The notes: generated by a model not told the origin, from the letters alone. 62,627 bases of DNA from JAZUCL01 sp045639125 (GCA_045639125.1 JAZUCL010000002.1:1-62627); one strand, 5' to 3'; counted from the first letter of the stretch, positions 1 through 8,734 are shown. Translations and numbers: made by a program.

Positions 1-707
1 GTTGGGGGGATTACTACAGGTACTGTAATTTCGGTATTTCCTTCAGCATCGCTGTACATCTTGCCACAAGCAGAACATACATAGTAGCCTTCAAAACCTT
101 CTGAAATACAGGTAGCAGCTTGACCTTCAAAATAGGTCATAAAGTGCTCGTGTGCCACGGTAAGACTTACGTCATCCATCCATACTGAACCAGTTGTCTT
201 GGTGTTAGAAATAGAAAATCTTATCGCCTCTACTCCTTCAGGAATTTCGAATGTACCTGACAGTTTTGTCCAATCACCTGTCTGTAGAGTAGTAGTGGAA
301 ACAATGCCACCATTCTTAACGGAAGAACCATCGAGTTTCACACCGTAGAAATCAACTCCAACTTTTGCAGTGGGGTCGTCTGTATAGAAGTAAGCGGAAA
401 AGTCATACTTCTTGCCAGCCTCAACAGGTATTAAATTAGCCCTTGCTGTCTGAACTGCAGCCACCGCTTTAAGAGAACCAATACCGTTGTGGCCAATGGT
501 AGCGTCAAAGGTGTGATAACCATTATCTGGTCTCTGCCAGCCACCAACGCCGGAGTCAAAACTGGGGTTATAAACGAGGTTTATTGCTTCGCCATTAGTT
601 TCGCCCAAATCAGTAGCCGAAACTGAAAAAGCACCTGTGGGTATCATTGTCAATGTCATTGCAAGACAAAGCACTAATGATAACACACGTTTGAGGTTTT
701 TCTTCAT
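1..707 (-). CDS. Secreted carbohydrate-binding protein, N-terminal part (truncated by window edge)
   Basis: The gene reads leftward from an ATG at 705-707, preceded by a good ribosome site (AAAGGAG), and leaves the window without a stop after 235 codons. Residues 1 to about 32 form a signal peptide with a Lys/Arg start and a Leu/Met-rich core. Residues about 44 to 184 look like a family 4/9-type carbohydrate-binding module (NLVYNPSFDSG opening, WMDDVSLTV closing strand). A Cys-containing linker follows (EGYYVCSACGKMYSD), of a kind seen in large surface proteins of gut Firmicutes. The protein is therefore probably exported and binds polysaccharide. The catalytic or anchoring part is outside the window, so the enzyme class is unknown. 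Confidence 0.75.
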   Translation of the reverse strand, partial: MKKNLKRVLSLVLCLAMTLTMIPTGAFSVSATDLGETNGEAINLVYNPSFDSGVGGWQRPDNGYHTFDATIGHNGIGSLKAVAAVQTARANLIPVEAGKKYDFSAYFYTDDPTAKVGVDFYGVKLDGSSVKNGGIVSTTTLQTGDWTKLSGTFEIPEGVEAIRFSISNTKTTGSVWMDDVSLTVAHEHFMTYFEGQAATCISEGFEGYYVCSACGKMYSDAEGNTEITVPVVIPP

Positions 708-1067
708 GTTTTTTTCTCCTTTACATTAAAAATTATATATATTAACACCTGTCAGCGTTGACACGACCCCCAATAGTCAGAAACTTTTGGAGGTACATAT
801 TGTACACGCATAAGGCGATTGCTTTCAGTTGCATTATTTAAGAATTTATGAACTACTCTAACATAGTTTATTACAATTTGGTTACATTGTCAAGTGTATT
901 TGGTAACATAAATTGCTTCGCACCTGCCAAATTTGAGGGCATGAAATTTGTGCATATTTCACATATAGATGCTTTACCACTACATAAAATTGTTTTAATA
1001 ATGTTCTTATATTAGATTTGAGGTTAAAAAATAACCGCCAAGTTAAACTTAGCGGTTAGATTATAAT
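708..1067. other. AT-rich intergenic region
   Basis: These 360 bases lie between the start of the secreted protein gene and the end of obgE, both leftward. The left part must hold the secreted gene's promoter, but I see no convincing -35/-10 pair. The right end holds the obgE terminator, listed separately. No open frame with a ribosome site was found on either strand. Confidence 0.5.
1025..1059 (-). terminator. Rho-independent terminator of obgE
   Basis: On the minus strand TAACCGCTAAG pairs with CTTGGCGGTTA around a short AT loop and is followed by a run of T. It lies just after the obgE stop codon. Confidence 0.8.
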
Positions 1068-2342
1068 TTACTTTACATAGTCAAATTCACAGCCGTAGAT
1101 ACTTACTGTGTCGCCCTCATTTATACCCATCTCTTCAAGACGTGCAAATACACCTGCATTTTGAAGAACTTTTTCAAAATACATACGAGATTCGTAGTCG
1201 CTGAAGTTGATACCTGCCATAACGTGTTCAAGCCACGGGCCTTCAACGTAGTATACGCCGTCTTCGACGGTAATACCGATTTCCTTGGACAGATGTGTGC
1301 TCTCAACGGATGCCGGAACGTAATCTGCCTCAAAAATTGTAATGGGAGGTAACTGACTTAATTCCTGAGCAACTGCTGAAACGAGGGGTTTTGTACCCTG
1401 GTTTGTTGCGGCAGACATTTCAAAGAACTGATACCCTTTTTCAAGGATATATGCCTTGAAGCGTTCAAACACTTCCTGATCTTGAAGAATATCAAGTTTA
1501 TTTGCTACAACAATCTGTGGTCTGCGTGATAAAATCTCACTATATCCTGCAAGTTCACGATTTATTGTTTCAAAGTCTTCGATAGGGTCACGACCTTCGA
1601 TACCTGATACATCAACGACGTGTACGAGTAGACGACAACGCTCAACGTGACGTAAGAAGTAATGGCCGAGGCCTGCACCGTCCATTGCACCTTCTATAAG
1701 TCCCGGAATGTCGGCTGCTACAAAGGAAGTTGTATCATCTACACGGACAACGCCGAGGTTTGGCGTAATCGTTGTGAAATGGTAGTTGGCAATCTTAGGC
1801 TTAGCGGCAGAAATAACACTTAAAAGAGTTGATTTACCAACGTTTGGAAAACCAATGATACCAACATCTGCAAGCAACTTTAATTCAAGTGTAAGTTCAA
1901 ATTCTTCGCCAGGAAGACCTGGTTTTGCAAAGCGAGGTACTTGACGTGTTGGTGTGGAAAAATGGGTATTACCCCAACCGCCATTACCGCCTTTTGCCAC
2001 AATAAACGGCTCGTCATCACTAAGGTCTTTCATCAAAGCACCGGTTGCCGCATCACGAATCAGCGTACCTCTCGGTACACGAATGACTACATCTTTGCCG
2101 TCTTTGCCAAAGCAACGCTTACCACTGCCGTTTTCGCCGTTTTGTGCTACGAATTTTTTTGCATAACGAAAGTCCATCAGTGAGGACATGTGGCGGTCTA
2201 CTTTGAATACTACATTACCGCCTCTGCCACCGTCACCACCGTCAGGACCGCCATTGGCTACGTATTTCTCACGGTGGAACGATACTGCACCGTCACCGCC
2301 TTTACCAGCCTTAACATATATTTTAACGATATCTACAAACAT
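1068..2342 (-). CDS. obgE: GTPase ObgE/CgtA, 424 aa
   Basis: This is an essential ribosome-associated GTPase that acts in 50S maturation and stress control. The N-terminal Obg fold (residues 1 to about 158) is glycine-rich (KGGDG, GGPDGGDGG). The G domain carries the Walker A motif GFPNVGKS at 164-171, a DIPG switch II and NKLD. Residues from about 345 form the OCT domain typical of Firmicutes, and the length is normal for Bacillus and Clostridium. It is the last gene of the leftward rplU-prp-rpmA-obgE group, separated from rpmA by a terminator, so it may also have its own promoter. Confidence 0.97.
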   Translation of the reverse strand: MFVDIVKIYVKAGKGGDGAVSFHREKYVANGGPDGGDGGRGGNVVFKVDRHMSSLMDFRYAKKFVAQNGENGSGKRCFGKDGKDVVIRVPRGTLIRDAATGALMKDLSDDEPFIVAKGGNGGWGNTHFSTPTRQVPRFAKPGLPGEEFELTLELKLLADVGIIGFPNVGKSTLLSVISAAKPKIANYHFTTITPNLGVVRVDDTTSFVAADIPGLIEGAMDGAGLGHYFLRHVERCRLLVHVVDVSGIEGRDPIEDFETINRELAGYSEILSRRPQIVVANKLDILQDQEVFERFKAYILEKGYQFFEMSAATNQGTKPLVSAVAQELSQLPPITIFEADYVPASVESTHLSKEIGITVEDGVYYVEGPWLEHVMAGINFSDYESRMYFEKVLQNAGVFARLEEMGINEGDTVSIYGCEFDYVK

Positions 2343-2420
2343 ATCAACTCTCCACTCGTATAGTTTACCAATTTATCGGCAAAAAACTATATTTATCCTC
2401 AATACCTAAAGTTAGACGGA

Positions 2421-2451
2421 AAAGAAAATCCCGAACCAAAGGTTCGGGATC
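2421..2451 (-). terminator. Terminator after rpmA
   Basis: On the minus strand GATCCCGAACC and GGTTCGGGAT form an 11-pair stem with a three-base loop, followed by TTTTC. It directly follows the rpmA stop and would separate rpmA from obgE. Confidence 0.8.
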
Positions 2452-2458
2452 TATCAAC

Positions 2459-2743
2459 TTACTGAGCCAGTTCGTAAACCGAAACCTTCTTGCGGTCACG
2501 ACCCAATCTCTCGAAACGAACAGTGCCGTCAATAAGAGCGAAGAGTGTATCATCGCTACCACGGCCAACATTCTCACCAGGATGGATCTTAGTGCCACGC
2601 TGCTTTACAAGGATATTACCTGCAAGTACGAACTGTCCGTCTGCTCTTTTAACGCCAAGACGCTTAGACTCAGAGTCACGTCCGTTCTTGGTTGAACCAA
2701 CACCTTTTTTATGTGCGAAATACTGAATACTAATTTTAAGCAT
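2459..2743 (-). CDS. rpmA: 50S ribosomal protein L27, with cleavable N-terminal extension
   Basis: This 94-residue protein is a structural component of the large ribosomal subunit near the peptidyl transferase centre. The family core is clear (HKKGVGSTKNGRDS, then GQFVLAGNI and RGTKIHPG). It begins MLKISIQYFA, the Firmicute-type extension that must be cut between Phe9 and Ala10 to expose the mature N-terminus. The protease known to do this, Prp, is encoded three bases upstream at 2747-3061. In this copy the usual Phe-Phe before the cut is Tyr-Phe. Confidence 0.97.
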   Translation of the reverse strand: MLKISIQYFAHKKGVGSTKNGRDSESKRLGVKRADGQFVLAGNILVKQRGTKIHPGENVGRGSDDTLFALIDGTVRFERLGRDRKKVSVYELAQ

Positions 2744-2746
2744 GAT

Positions 2747-3061
2747 CTACACCTCCAACAATTTGATGTTTTTTGGAAATTCTTTGCCCAGTTCCGCATA
2801 ATGCATACGGAGTGCGACAAAACTGTTTTGCGCCTTTGTAAGGTCATCGTGTACTTTTACCGTGATATCGGCGTCGCTGTCGGATACTGAAATGTCAGCA
2901 TTTAAGCCAAGCACATCAACTAATTGGCATACACAAAGTCTCAATGCACTCGTCACCGCCGCACAGACAATATCACTGCCTGCCTCGGCATAACCGCTAT
3001 GCCCTGCAACTCGCACACCTGACAACATACCGTCTTTGGTAAAAAACTCAATCCTCGTCAT
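2747..3061 (-). CDS. prp: Ribosomal-processing cysteine protease Prp
   Basis: This 104-residue protein belongs to the Prp family, which removes the N-terminal extension of L27. The catalytic pair is visible as His21 in GHSGYA and Cys33 in SDIVCAAV. The gene sits between rplU and rpmA, the usual order. Its ATG overlaps the rplU stop as TAATG (one-base overlap), so translation is probably coupled. Its presence agrees with the extended L27 encoded immediately downstream. Confidence 0.94.
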   Translation of the reverse strand: MTRIEFFTKDGMLSGVRVAGHSGYAEAGSDIVCAAVTSALRLCVCQLVDVLGLNADISVSDSDADITVKVHDDLTKAQNSFVALRMHYAELGKEFPKNIKLLEV

Positions 3062-3372
3062 TATGCGTGGATCTTTTCGATCTGAACCTTCGTGTAGGGC
3101 TGTCTGTGGCCCTGACGCTTTCTGTAATTCTTCTTTGCGTTGTACTTGAAGATCATGATCTTACGAGCCTTGCCGTTTTTAACGACCTTGGCATCAACAA
3201 CTGCACCGTCTACGTAGGGAGCACCAATCTTTACATCGCCCTCATCACCGCAAACAAGAACACGATCAAACTTGACAACGTCATTCTCACTTACGTTGAG
3301 TTTCTCGATGTATACGACATCGCCCTCGCTCACTTTCAACTGCTTGCCGCCGGTTTCGATAATTGCGTACAT
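3061..3372 (-). CDS. rplU: 50S ribosomal protein L21
   Basis: This 103-residue large-subunit protein is recognised by its start MYAIIETGGKQ and its basic C-terminal part (KKNYRKRQGHRQPYT). A longer open frame begins at 3414, but the ATG at 3370-3372 gives the family N-terminus and follows a GAGAGG-type ribosome site, so the shorter start is chosen. It heads the leftward rplU-prp-rpmA cluster, and the upstream 130 bases look like a regulatory leader. Confidence 0.96.
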   Translation of the reverse strand: MYAIIETGGKQLKVSEGDVVYIEKLNVSENDVVKFDRVLVCGDEGDVKIGAPYVDGAVVDAKVVKNGKARKIMIFKYNAKKNYRKRQGHRQPYTKVQIEKIHA

Positions 3373-3505
3373 CCGGTAGCACCTCTCTTTCATTACACGG
3401 GACTTTGCCCGCAAGTCTCGCTCCGGTTGGCGTGTGATAACACATCTTTCAATTTATGCTACAAAACTGCAACACAAAATTGCCAACTCACAGATGCGGC
3501 TCGAT
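3373..3505 (-). promoter_or_regulatory. Putative L21 leader (5' untranslated region of rplU)
   Basis: The stretch before rplU is rich in self-complementary GC segments (for example CGGG-CAAAG-TCCCG and GTGTTATCACAC) in otherwise AT-rich surroundings. Firmicutes often carry an autoregulatory L21 leader here. The assignment rests on position and the visible hairpins only; I could not fold it or compare it with the family model. Confidence 0.4.
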
Positions 3506-3611
3506 CATTATATCATGAGGCATAGCAATTGTCAATGTTTTTTTGCAAAATAATAGATAAATATTTGAATTTTTCCAAATTTTGTATCTCAAATGAGGTT
3601 TCAAAAATATA

Positions 3612-3663
3612 TTGACAATGTATTATGTTTATGTTAACATAAACATATGAACATATATTCATA
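3612..3663 (+). promoter_or_regulatory. Promoter with two palindromic operators for the ArsR-type regulator
   Basis: TTGACA at 3612-3617 and TAACAT at 3635-3640 are 17 bases apart, with a TG just upstream of the -10. A perfect 24-base palindrome covers the -10 at 3624-3647 (centre GTTAAC). A second palindrome at 3646-3663 reads TATGAA-N6-TTCATA, which fits the TGAA-N6-TTCA operator known for SmtB/CzrA/CadC repressors. The regulator gene starts 23 bases further on, so autorepression released by metal is the obvious model. Confidence 0.75.
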
Positions 3664-3686
3664 CGTTTATTTGTTGGAGGTGTAAT

Positions 3687-4037
3687 ATGAACGAATTTTT
3701 ATGTCAAAAGCACGAATGTCATGATGATATTATTGCTCTTGTTAATGACAATCTGCCTAATGATTGTAGTTTGAGTAAAGTCGCAGATTTATTTAAGGTT
3801 TTTGGTGATTATACGAGAATTAGAATTATTTGTGCTTTATTTAACCATGAGATGTGCGTGTGTGATATTGCCAAACTTCTTTCTATGAATCAGTCTGCAA
3901 TTTCACATCAACTTCGTGTCTTGAAGCAAGCAGACCTTGTTAAGTGTCGCAGAGACGGAAAGTCAATCTTCTATTCCCTTTCTGATGACCATGTTAAAAC
4001 AATATTCGACTGTGCGTTGTCACACGTTGAAGAATAG
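3687..4037 (+). CDS. ArsR/SmtB-family metal-responsive repressor
   Basis: This 116-residue winged-helix protein has the family layout, with a recognition helix around NQSAISHQLRVLKQADLV. The sequence MCVCDIA matches the CadC-type metal site in which two cysteines flank a valine. An N-terminal Cys/His group (CQKHECH) could complete that site, and the C-terminal DHVKTIFDCALSHVEE could form the alpha-5 zinc site. It has a strong GGAGGTG ribosome site. It is followed after 15 bases by a heavy-metal ATPase and preceded by two operator-like palindromes, so it most likely senses Cd, Pb or Zn and controls that pump. Confidence 0.9.
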   Translation: MNEFLCQKHECHDDIIALVNDNLPNDCSLSKVADLFKVFGDYTRIRIICALFNHEMCVCDIAKLLSMNQSAISHQLRVLKQADLVKCRRDGKSIFYSLSDDHVKTIFDCALSHVEE

Positions 4038-4052
4038 AAAGGATAATTTATT

Positions 4053-6077
4053 ATGTGTTGCTCCAAAAGCCATTCACGTCATTATAACCACTGTCACCAT
4101 TCCAAGCACTGTTGTTCATGCTCTAATGAGCATGATGTATCCCCTACTTCCCATTCGTGTTGTGACAACTCTGACGATTCAGGAGGAGATTTTTCAAAAT
4201 GTTCTGATCATAGTGATCATGATACTAATAGTCATTGTTCTTGCGGTCATTCACACAAAAAAGTGTCGCTTAAGCGTCTTATAGTTGCATTAAGTATATT
4301 CTTACTAACTTTTTTTACAAATCACGAGTTAATACGTAGTGTTTTGTATATCTCGTCTTACTTAATAGTTAGTTATGATGTAATTAAACTTGCTATAAAG
4401 AATATTGTTAAAGGAAGAATATTTGATGAAAACTTTCTTATGTCAATTGCATCAATTGGAGCGTTCTTTATCCATGAAGAAATAGAGGCAGTTATTGTTA
4501 TGTTGCTGTTTAGACTTGGCGAACTGTTAGAGGAGTATGCAGAAAACAAATCACGCCGTTCAATAAAAAGTCTACTAAACATACGACCTGAAACTGCAAA
4601 TATCGTGACAGGTGACAACATTTTAGAAGTTAATGCAAAAGAAGTTAAAGTTGGAGATTTGATTTTAGTACGTCCAGGTGAGAGAATACCTCTTGACGGC
4701 ATTTTAACCGAGTCTAATGTATTTGCCGACACTTCCGCCATGACAGGTGAATCGATTCCTAAACTGTATTCTAAAGGCGAATTAATGTTAAGTGGCTCTA
4801 TTGTTCTTGAACGTACCTGCGTTTTACGTGTGTCTGAAGATTACAAAAATTCAACTGTAACAAGAGTTATCGAAATGGTTGAAAATGCAACAAAGAACAA
4901 AGCGAAGTCTGAAAGATTTATTTCAAAATTTGCCTCAATTTATACGCCAGTTGTTCTAATTCTTGCACTATTGTTGATGGTAATACCCACAATTGTTTTT
5001 GGCGTAGATTCGTTTTCACAATGGTTTTATCGTGCATTAACTTTTCTTGTTATTTCCTGCCCTTGTGCATTGGTTTTAAGTATTCCCCTTACATTCTTTG
5101 CCGCTATAGGTGGTGCAGCACGAAAAGGTGTACTTATAAAAGGCGGTTCACATCTTGAAAAATTAAGCCGTGTACGGCAGATTGTATTTGATAAAACAGG
5201 AACATTAACTACCGGTACATTTACTATACGAAATATCGTTACAAATACTTTAGACGAAATTTCTTTTTTATCCCTTGCTGCTTCTGCACAGCAATACTCA
5301 TCACACCCTATATCACAGGCAATATGTAAGACAGCAAAACTGAGAGAATGTCATATTCAAAAGGCCGAGAGTTTTGAAGAATTTACAGGGCTTGGCGTTT
5401 CTGCCAAAGTAAATGGGCGTACTATCCACGTTGGCAATATAAGACTTATGGAAAAAGTAGGTGTCTCGGTTGATATCGTAAATGACGCAGGTGCTGTAGT
5501 ATACGTTGCAGAAAACAGTAAATATCTTGGATATATCAATCTTATTGATGCACCAAAATCAAACGCTAAGAATTGTATAAATTCTCTTAAGAAACTTGGA
5601 ATATTAAGAACAATTATGCTTTCCGGAGATAAAAATTCTGTGGCAGAGGAAATTGGAAAAGAGATTGAAATTGACATAATAAAAAGTGAACTTCTTCCTG
5701 ATGACAAATTAAGAGAGTATAAAAACCTTTCAAGAAATTCAGTAAGTGCGTATGTAGGTGACGGCATAAATGATGCACCTGTTTTGGTGGAAGCCGATGT
5801 TGGTATTGCAATGGGTATGCTTGGCTCAGATGTGGCCATTGACTCTGCTGATATAGTACTGACTAATGATGATTTATCTTCTCTTGTATTTGCTGTAAAA
5901 CACTCAAAGCGTGTTATGAGAATTGTCAAGGAGAATATAATCGGAATTATCGGTATAAAAGTGTTATGCATGGTTTGTGGTGCATTAGGCATTGGTGGTA
6001 TGTGGATTGCAGTTGCCGCTGATGTAGGCACTACCCTTATGGCAGTAATAAATTCAATGAGAGCACTCAATAAATAG
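4053..6077 (+). CDS. P1B-type heavy-metal-exporting ATPase (Zn/Cd/Pb type)
   Basis: This 674-residue membrane pump expels divalent soft metals using ATP. Key motifs are TGES in the actuator, CPC (SCPCALVLS) near residue 335 in the metal-binding membrane helix, the phosphorylation site DKTGTLT near 380, and GDGINDAP near 570. The first ~75 residues hold no ordinary heavy-metal-associated fold; they are a Cys/His-rich tail (HYNHCHHSKHCCSC, HCSCGHSH) that probably captures metal. It follows the regulator gene by 15 bases and ends at a terminator, forming a two-gene resistance operon. CPC plus the Cys-type sensor favours Zn, Cd or Pb over copper. Confidence 0.93.
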   Translation: MCCSKSHSRHYNHCHHSKHCCSCSNEHDVSPTSHSCCDNSDDSGGDFSKCSDHSDHDTNSHCSCGHSHKKVSLKRLIVALSIFLLTFFTNHELIRSVLYISSYLIVSYDVIKLAIKNIVKGRIFDENFLMSIASIGAFFIHEEIEAVIVMLLFRLGELLEEYAENKSRRSIKSLLNIRPETANIVTGDNILEVNAKEVKVGDLILVRPGERIPLDGILTESNVFADTSAMTGESIPKLYSKGELMLSGSIVLERTCVLRVSEDYKNSTVTRVIEMVENATKNKAKSERFISKFASIYTPVVLILALLLMVIPTIVFGVDSFSQWFYRALTFLVISCPCALVLSIPLTFFAAIGGAARKGVLIKGGSHLEKLSRVRQIVFDKTGTLTTGTFTIRNIVTNTLDEISFLSLAASAQQYSSHPISQAICKTAKLRECHIQKAESFEEFTGLGVSAKVNGRTIHVGNIRLMEKVGVSVDIVNDAGAVVYVAENSKYLGYINLIDAPKSNAKNCINSLKKLGILRTIMLSGDKNSVAEEIGKEIEIDIIKSELLPDDKLREYKNLSRNSVSAYVGDGINDAPVLVEADVGIAMGMLGSDVAIDSADIVLTNDDLSSLVFAVKHSKRVMRIVKENIIGIIGIKVLCMVCGALGIGGMWIAVAADVGTTLMAVINSMRALNK

Positions 6078-6086
6078 TAAAATTAA

Positions 6087-6119
6087 GGCACAGATGTTTT
6101 TATCATCTGTGCCATTTTC
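6087..6119 (+). terminator. Terminator of the metal-resistance operon
   Basis: GGCACAGATG pairs with CATCTGTGCC around a T-rich loop and is followed by ATTTT, just after the ATPase stop. Confidence 0.8.
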
Positions 6120-6126
6120 GTTACAC

Positions 6127-6164
6127 AATAAAAAACGGGAAAACATTTCGCTTTCCCGTTTTAA
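6127..6164 (-). terminator. Terminator of the IMP dehydrogenase gene
   Basis: On the minus strand AAACGGGAAA and TTTCCCGTTT form a stem followed by TTTTATT, six bases beyond the stop codon at 6170. Confidence 0.8.
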
Positions 6165-6169
6165 TTAAA

Positions 6170-7675
6170 CTATTTAGCAATTGTCGTGTTGTCCTTCAAG
6201 ATAACGTCATGAGCGCCACCTTCAACAATACTTGTAGAGGAAACAACAGTAAGTTTTGCATTTTTCTGAAATTCCGGAATAGTCAACGCACCGCAGTTAC
6301 ACATGGTAGAGCGAACTTTGCTCAATGTGATATTTACGTTGTCGTGAAGTTTACCTGCGTATGGTACGTAAGAGTCAACACCCTCTTCAAAACTGAGTTT
6401 TTTAGCACCACCCATATCGTAACGCTGCCAGTTTCTTGCACGGCTTGAACCCTCGCCCCAATACTCCTTAACGTAATTGCCGTTGATGTTGAGTTTGTTT
6501 GTGGGACTCTCATCAAAACGAGCAAAGTATCTTCCAAGCATAACAAAGTCAGCACCCATAGCAAGAGCAAGTGTAATATGGTAATCAAATACGATACCAC
6601 CATCAGAACAAATAGGTACATAAATACCGGTTTCTTCAAAGTACTCATCACGAGCAGCCGCAACTTCAATAAGTGCAGTTGCTTGTCCTCTGCCTATACC
6701 CTTTTGCTCACGAGTAATACAAATGGAACCGCCGCCGATACCGACCTTAATAAAGTCCGCACCAGCGTCAGCAAGGAAACGAAATCCCTCACGGTCTACT
6801 ACGTTACCTGCACCAATTTTTACTGTATCACCGTACTTTTTACGAACAAAGTCAAGTGTACGCTTCTGCCACTCAGAAAAGCCCTCTGAGGAGTCAATGC
6901 AAAGAACATCTGCTCCTGCTTCAACAAGTGCAGGAATACGTTCCTCATAGTCACGTGTATTTACACCAGCACCAACAACATAACGCTTTGAGTCATCAAG
7001 CAAAGAGTACGGGTGCTCCTTAGTGGAGTCATAGTCCTTACGGAATACGAGATGTACAAGATTTTGATCTTTATCAATAATTGGAAGGCTGTTAAGTTTG
7101 TTGTCCCAAATAATATTATTTGCTTCTTTAAGCGACGTACCCTCATAAGCATAGATAAGTTTATCAAAAGGAGTCATAAAGTCACGAACTTTTGTGTTAG
7201 GATCCATTCGAGAAACACGATAGTCACGACCTGTAACGATACCGAGCAACTTACCATTTGCAGTACCGTCATGTGTAACAGCAATTGTAGAGTGTCCGTT
7301 ACGTTCTTTAAGTTCAACAATGTCAGACATAGTAGCATCAGGTGTGATATTTGAATCAGAGGTAACAAAGCCTGCCTTGTGGTTTTTTACCTTGCGTACC
7401 ATCTCTGCCTCACTCTCAATAGATTGAGAGCCATAGATAAAGGAAATACCACCCTCAATCGCAAGTGCAATTGCCATATTGGTACCGGAAACAGATTGCA
7501 TGATTGCAGATACCATAGGAATATTAAGGGAAATTGCTGACTCCTCACCCTTACGATACCTAACAAGAGGTGTCTTTAAGGATACGTTGGAGGGCGTACA
7601 CTCGCTGGAAGAATAACCGGGTACAAGAAGGTACTCATTAAATGTTCTTGACGGTTCACTAAAATAGAAAGCCAT
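6170..7675 (-). CDS. guaB: IMP dehydrogenase, divergent subgroup, 501 aa
   Basis: The enzyme oxidises IMP to XMP with NAD, the committed step of guanine nucleotide synthesis. The barrel with the catalytic loop GGGSICITRE places Cys at residue 319, and a CBS pair occupies roughly residues 95 to 220. The loop and long stretches around it (GGIVFDYH, WGEGSSRARNW, STMCNCGALT) differ from the usual bacterial GuaB loop (GPGSICTTR). From memory they closely match the IMPDH of the parasite Tritrichomonas foetus, whose catalytic residue is also Cys319. A consensus promoter lies upstream at 7742-7770 and the gene stands alone between terminators. Confidence 0.93.
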   Translation of the reverse strand: MAFYFSEPSRTFNEYLLVPGYSSSECTPSNVSLKTPLVRYRKGEESAISLNIPMVSAIMQSVSGTNMAIALAIEGGISFIYGSQSIESEAEMVRKVKNHKAGFVTSDSNITPDATMSDIVELKERNGHSTIAVTHDGTANGKLLGIVTGRDYRVSRMDPNTKVRDFMTPFDKLIYAYEGTSLKEANNIIWDNKLNSLPIIDKDQNLVHLVFRKDYDSTKEHPYSLLDDSKRYVVGAGVNTRDYEERIPALVEAGADVLCIDSSEGFSEWQKRTLDFVRKKYGDTVKIGAGNVVDREGFRFLADAGADFIKVGIGGGSICITREQKGIGRGQATALIEVAAARDEYFEETGIYVPICSDGGIVFDYHITLALAMGADFVMLGRYFARFDESPTNKLNINGNYVKEYWGEGSSRARNWQRYDMGGAKKLSFEEGVDSYVPYAGKLHDNVNITLSKVRSTMCNCGALTIPEFQKNAKLTVVSSTSIVEGGAHDVILKDNTTIAK

Positions 7676-7741
7676 GATTTTTCCCCTTTCTAAAACTCAC
7701 TCTAAAATTTTTGAAATAATATGTCCGTTATATAAGAAAGT

Positions 7742-7770
7742 ATTATAAACTAATGAGCAAAAAGAGTCAA
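7742..7770 (-). promoter_or_regulatory. Sigma-A promoter of guaB
   Basis: On the minus strand TTGACT (7765-7770) and TATAAT (7742-7747) are separated by exactly 17 bases, about 65 bases upstream of the guaB start. No purine riboswitch core is visible between promoter and gene. Confidence 0.75.
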
Positions 7771-7899
7771 TACGCACATTCGCTAAAAATAAAAAACTAA
7801 CTACATTTTTTTTGTGTTTTATACATTTTTTCTCTGTTACGTTTTAGTGAGATGTGATAAAATGTTATAAGTAGTATAATGAATAATAAGGAGAAGAAA

Positions 7900-8580
7900 A
7901 TGAAGTATCAAAATGTAATACAATGTACTTTCATAAAAAGACTAAATCGTTTTGTAGGTGAGATTTTAATTGACGGCAAAATTTCTCTATGCCATATAAA
8001 AAACACAGGCAGATGTGCAGAACTTTTAATTAAAGGTGTAACTGTATACGTCACACATAATAATGCACCAGGTAGGAAAACTGCCTACACTTTAGTTGCA
8101 GTATGTAAAAATGAACTTTTAATAAATATTGACTCTTATGCTCCTAATGTAATTGCAAACGAGTGGGTATCAAATGGTGGGCTTGGTTTTGTGCCAACAT
8201 TTCTTAAAAGTGAGGTAAAATACGGCTCATCACGCTTTGATTTATATTGGGAGTATAAGGATAGACGAGGTTTTGTTGAAGTTAAAGGGGTAACTCTTGA
8301 AAATAATGGTAACGCCATGTTTCCAGATGCACCGACAACCCGTGGTGTAAAACACTTAAATGAACTTATATCTGCACAAAAAGACGGCTATGAGTCTACA
8401 GTATTATTTGTTATTCAATTTTTAGGTGCAATTTCATTTCGTCCAAATGAGATAACGCACCCGGAATTTGCCGATACATTACGAAAGGCTAAAAAATCAG
8501 GAGTGAATATAATTTGTCGTGATTGCATCGTGACACCTGACTCAATTGAAATATCAAATACTGTACCTTTAATTGTTTAA
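7900..8580 (+). CDS. sfsA: SfsA family protein
   Basis: This 226-residue protein belongs to the SfsA family, named from E. coli where extra copies stimulate maltose use; its biochemical role is unsettled, with an OB-like N-terminal part and a nuclease-like C-terminal fold. Visible family features are CHIKNTGRCAELL, APGRKTAYTLVAV, SRFDLYWEYKD and FVEVKGVTLE, then FPDAPTTRGVKHL. An in-frame ATG at 7879 overlaps a TATAAT box, so the ATG at 7900, with AAGGAG at 7888-7893, is chosen. It stands alone and rightward. Confidence 0.9.
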   Translation: MKYQNVIQCTFIKRLNRFVGEILIDGKISLCHIKNTGRCAELLIKGVTVYVTHNNAPGRKTAYTLVAVCKNELLINIDSYAPNVIANEWVSNGGLGFVPTFLKSEVKYGSSRFDLYWEYKDRRGFVEVKGVTLENNGNAMFPDAPTTRGVKHLNELISAQKDGYESTVLFVIQFLGAISFRPNEITHPEFADTLRKAKKSGVNIICRDCIVTPDSIEISNTVPLIV

Positions 8581-8617
8581 GAATTATTAAAGTATTCTTA
8601 AAGTTCAATAAAGTTTA

Positions 8618-8646
8618 GGGACAACACTTGAAAACCATGTTAAAAT
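8618..8646 (+). promoter_or_regulatory. Candidate promoter of the ECF sigma operon
   Basis: GGGACA at 8618-8623 and TAAAAT at 8641-8646 lie 17 bases apart, with TG just before the -10 (extended type). It is 89 bases upstream of the sigma gene. An ECF-type self-promoter could also exist here but cannot be recognised without the family's own consensus. Confidence 0.4.
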
Positions 8647-8734
8647 AACAATGAGTGTATCCCAATAATTTATTTACTCTTTTGAAACATTTTCCAAAAA
8701 TAATTCGTCAATTTATTTAGATGGAGGTGAGCAA

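Noticed and set aside
7676..7899. Purine riboswitch upstream of guaB
   Set aside because: Only an AT-rich leader of about 55 bases follows the promoter; no conserved core or paired stems are visible.
7879..7899. Earlier ATG for sfsA at 7879
   Set aside because: It overlaps a TATAAT box and has no ribosome site, whereas the ATG at 7900 has AAGGAG.
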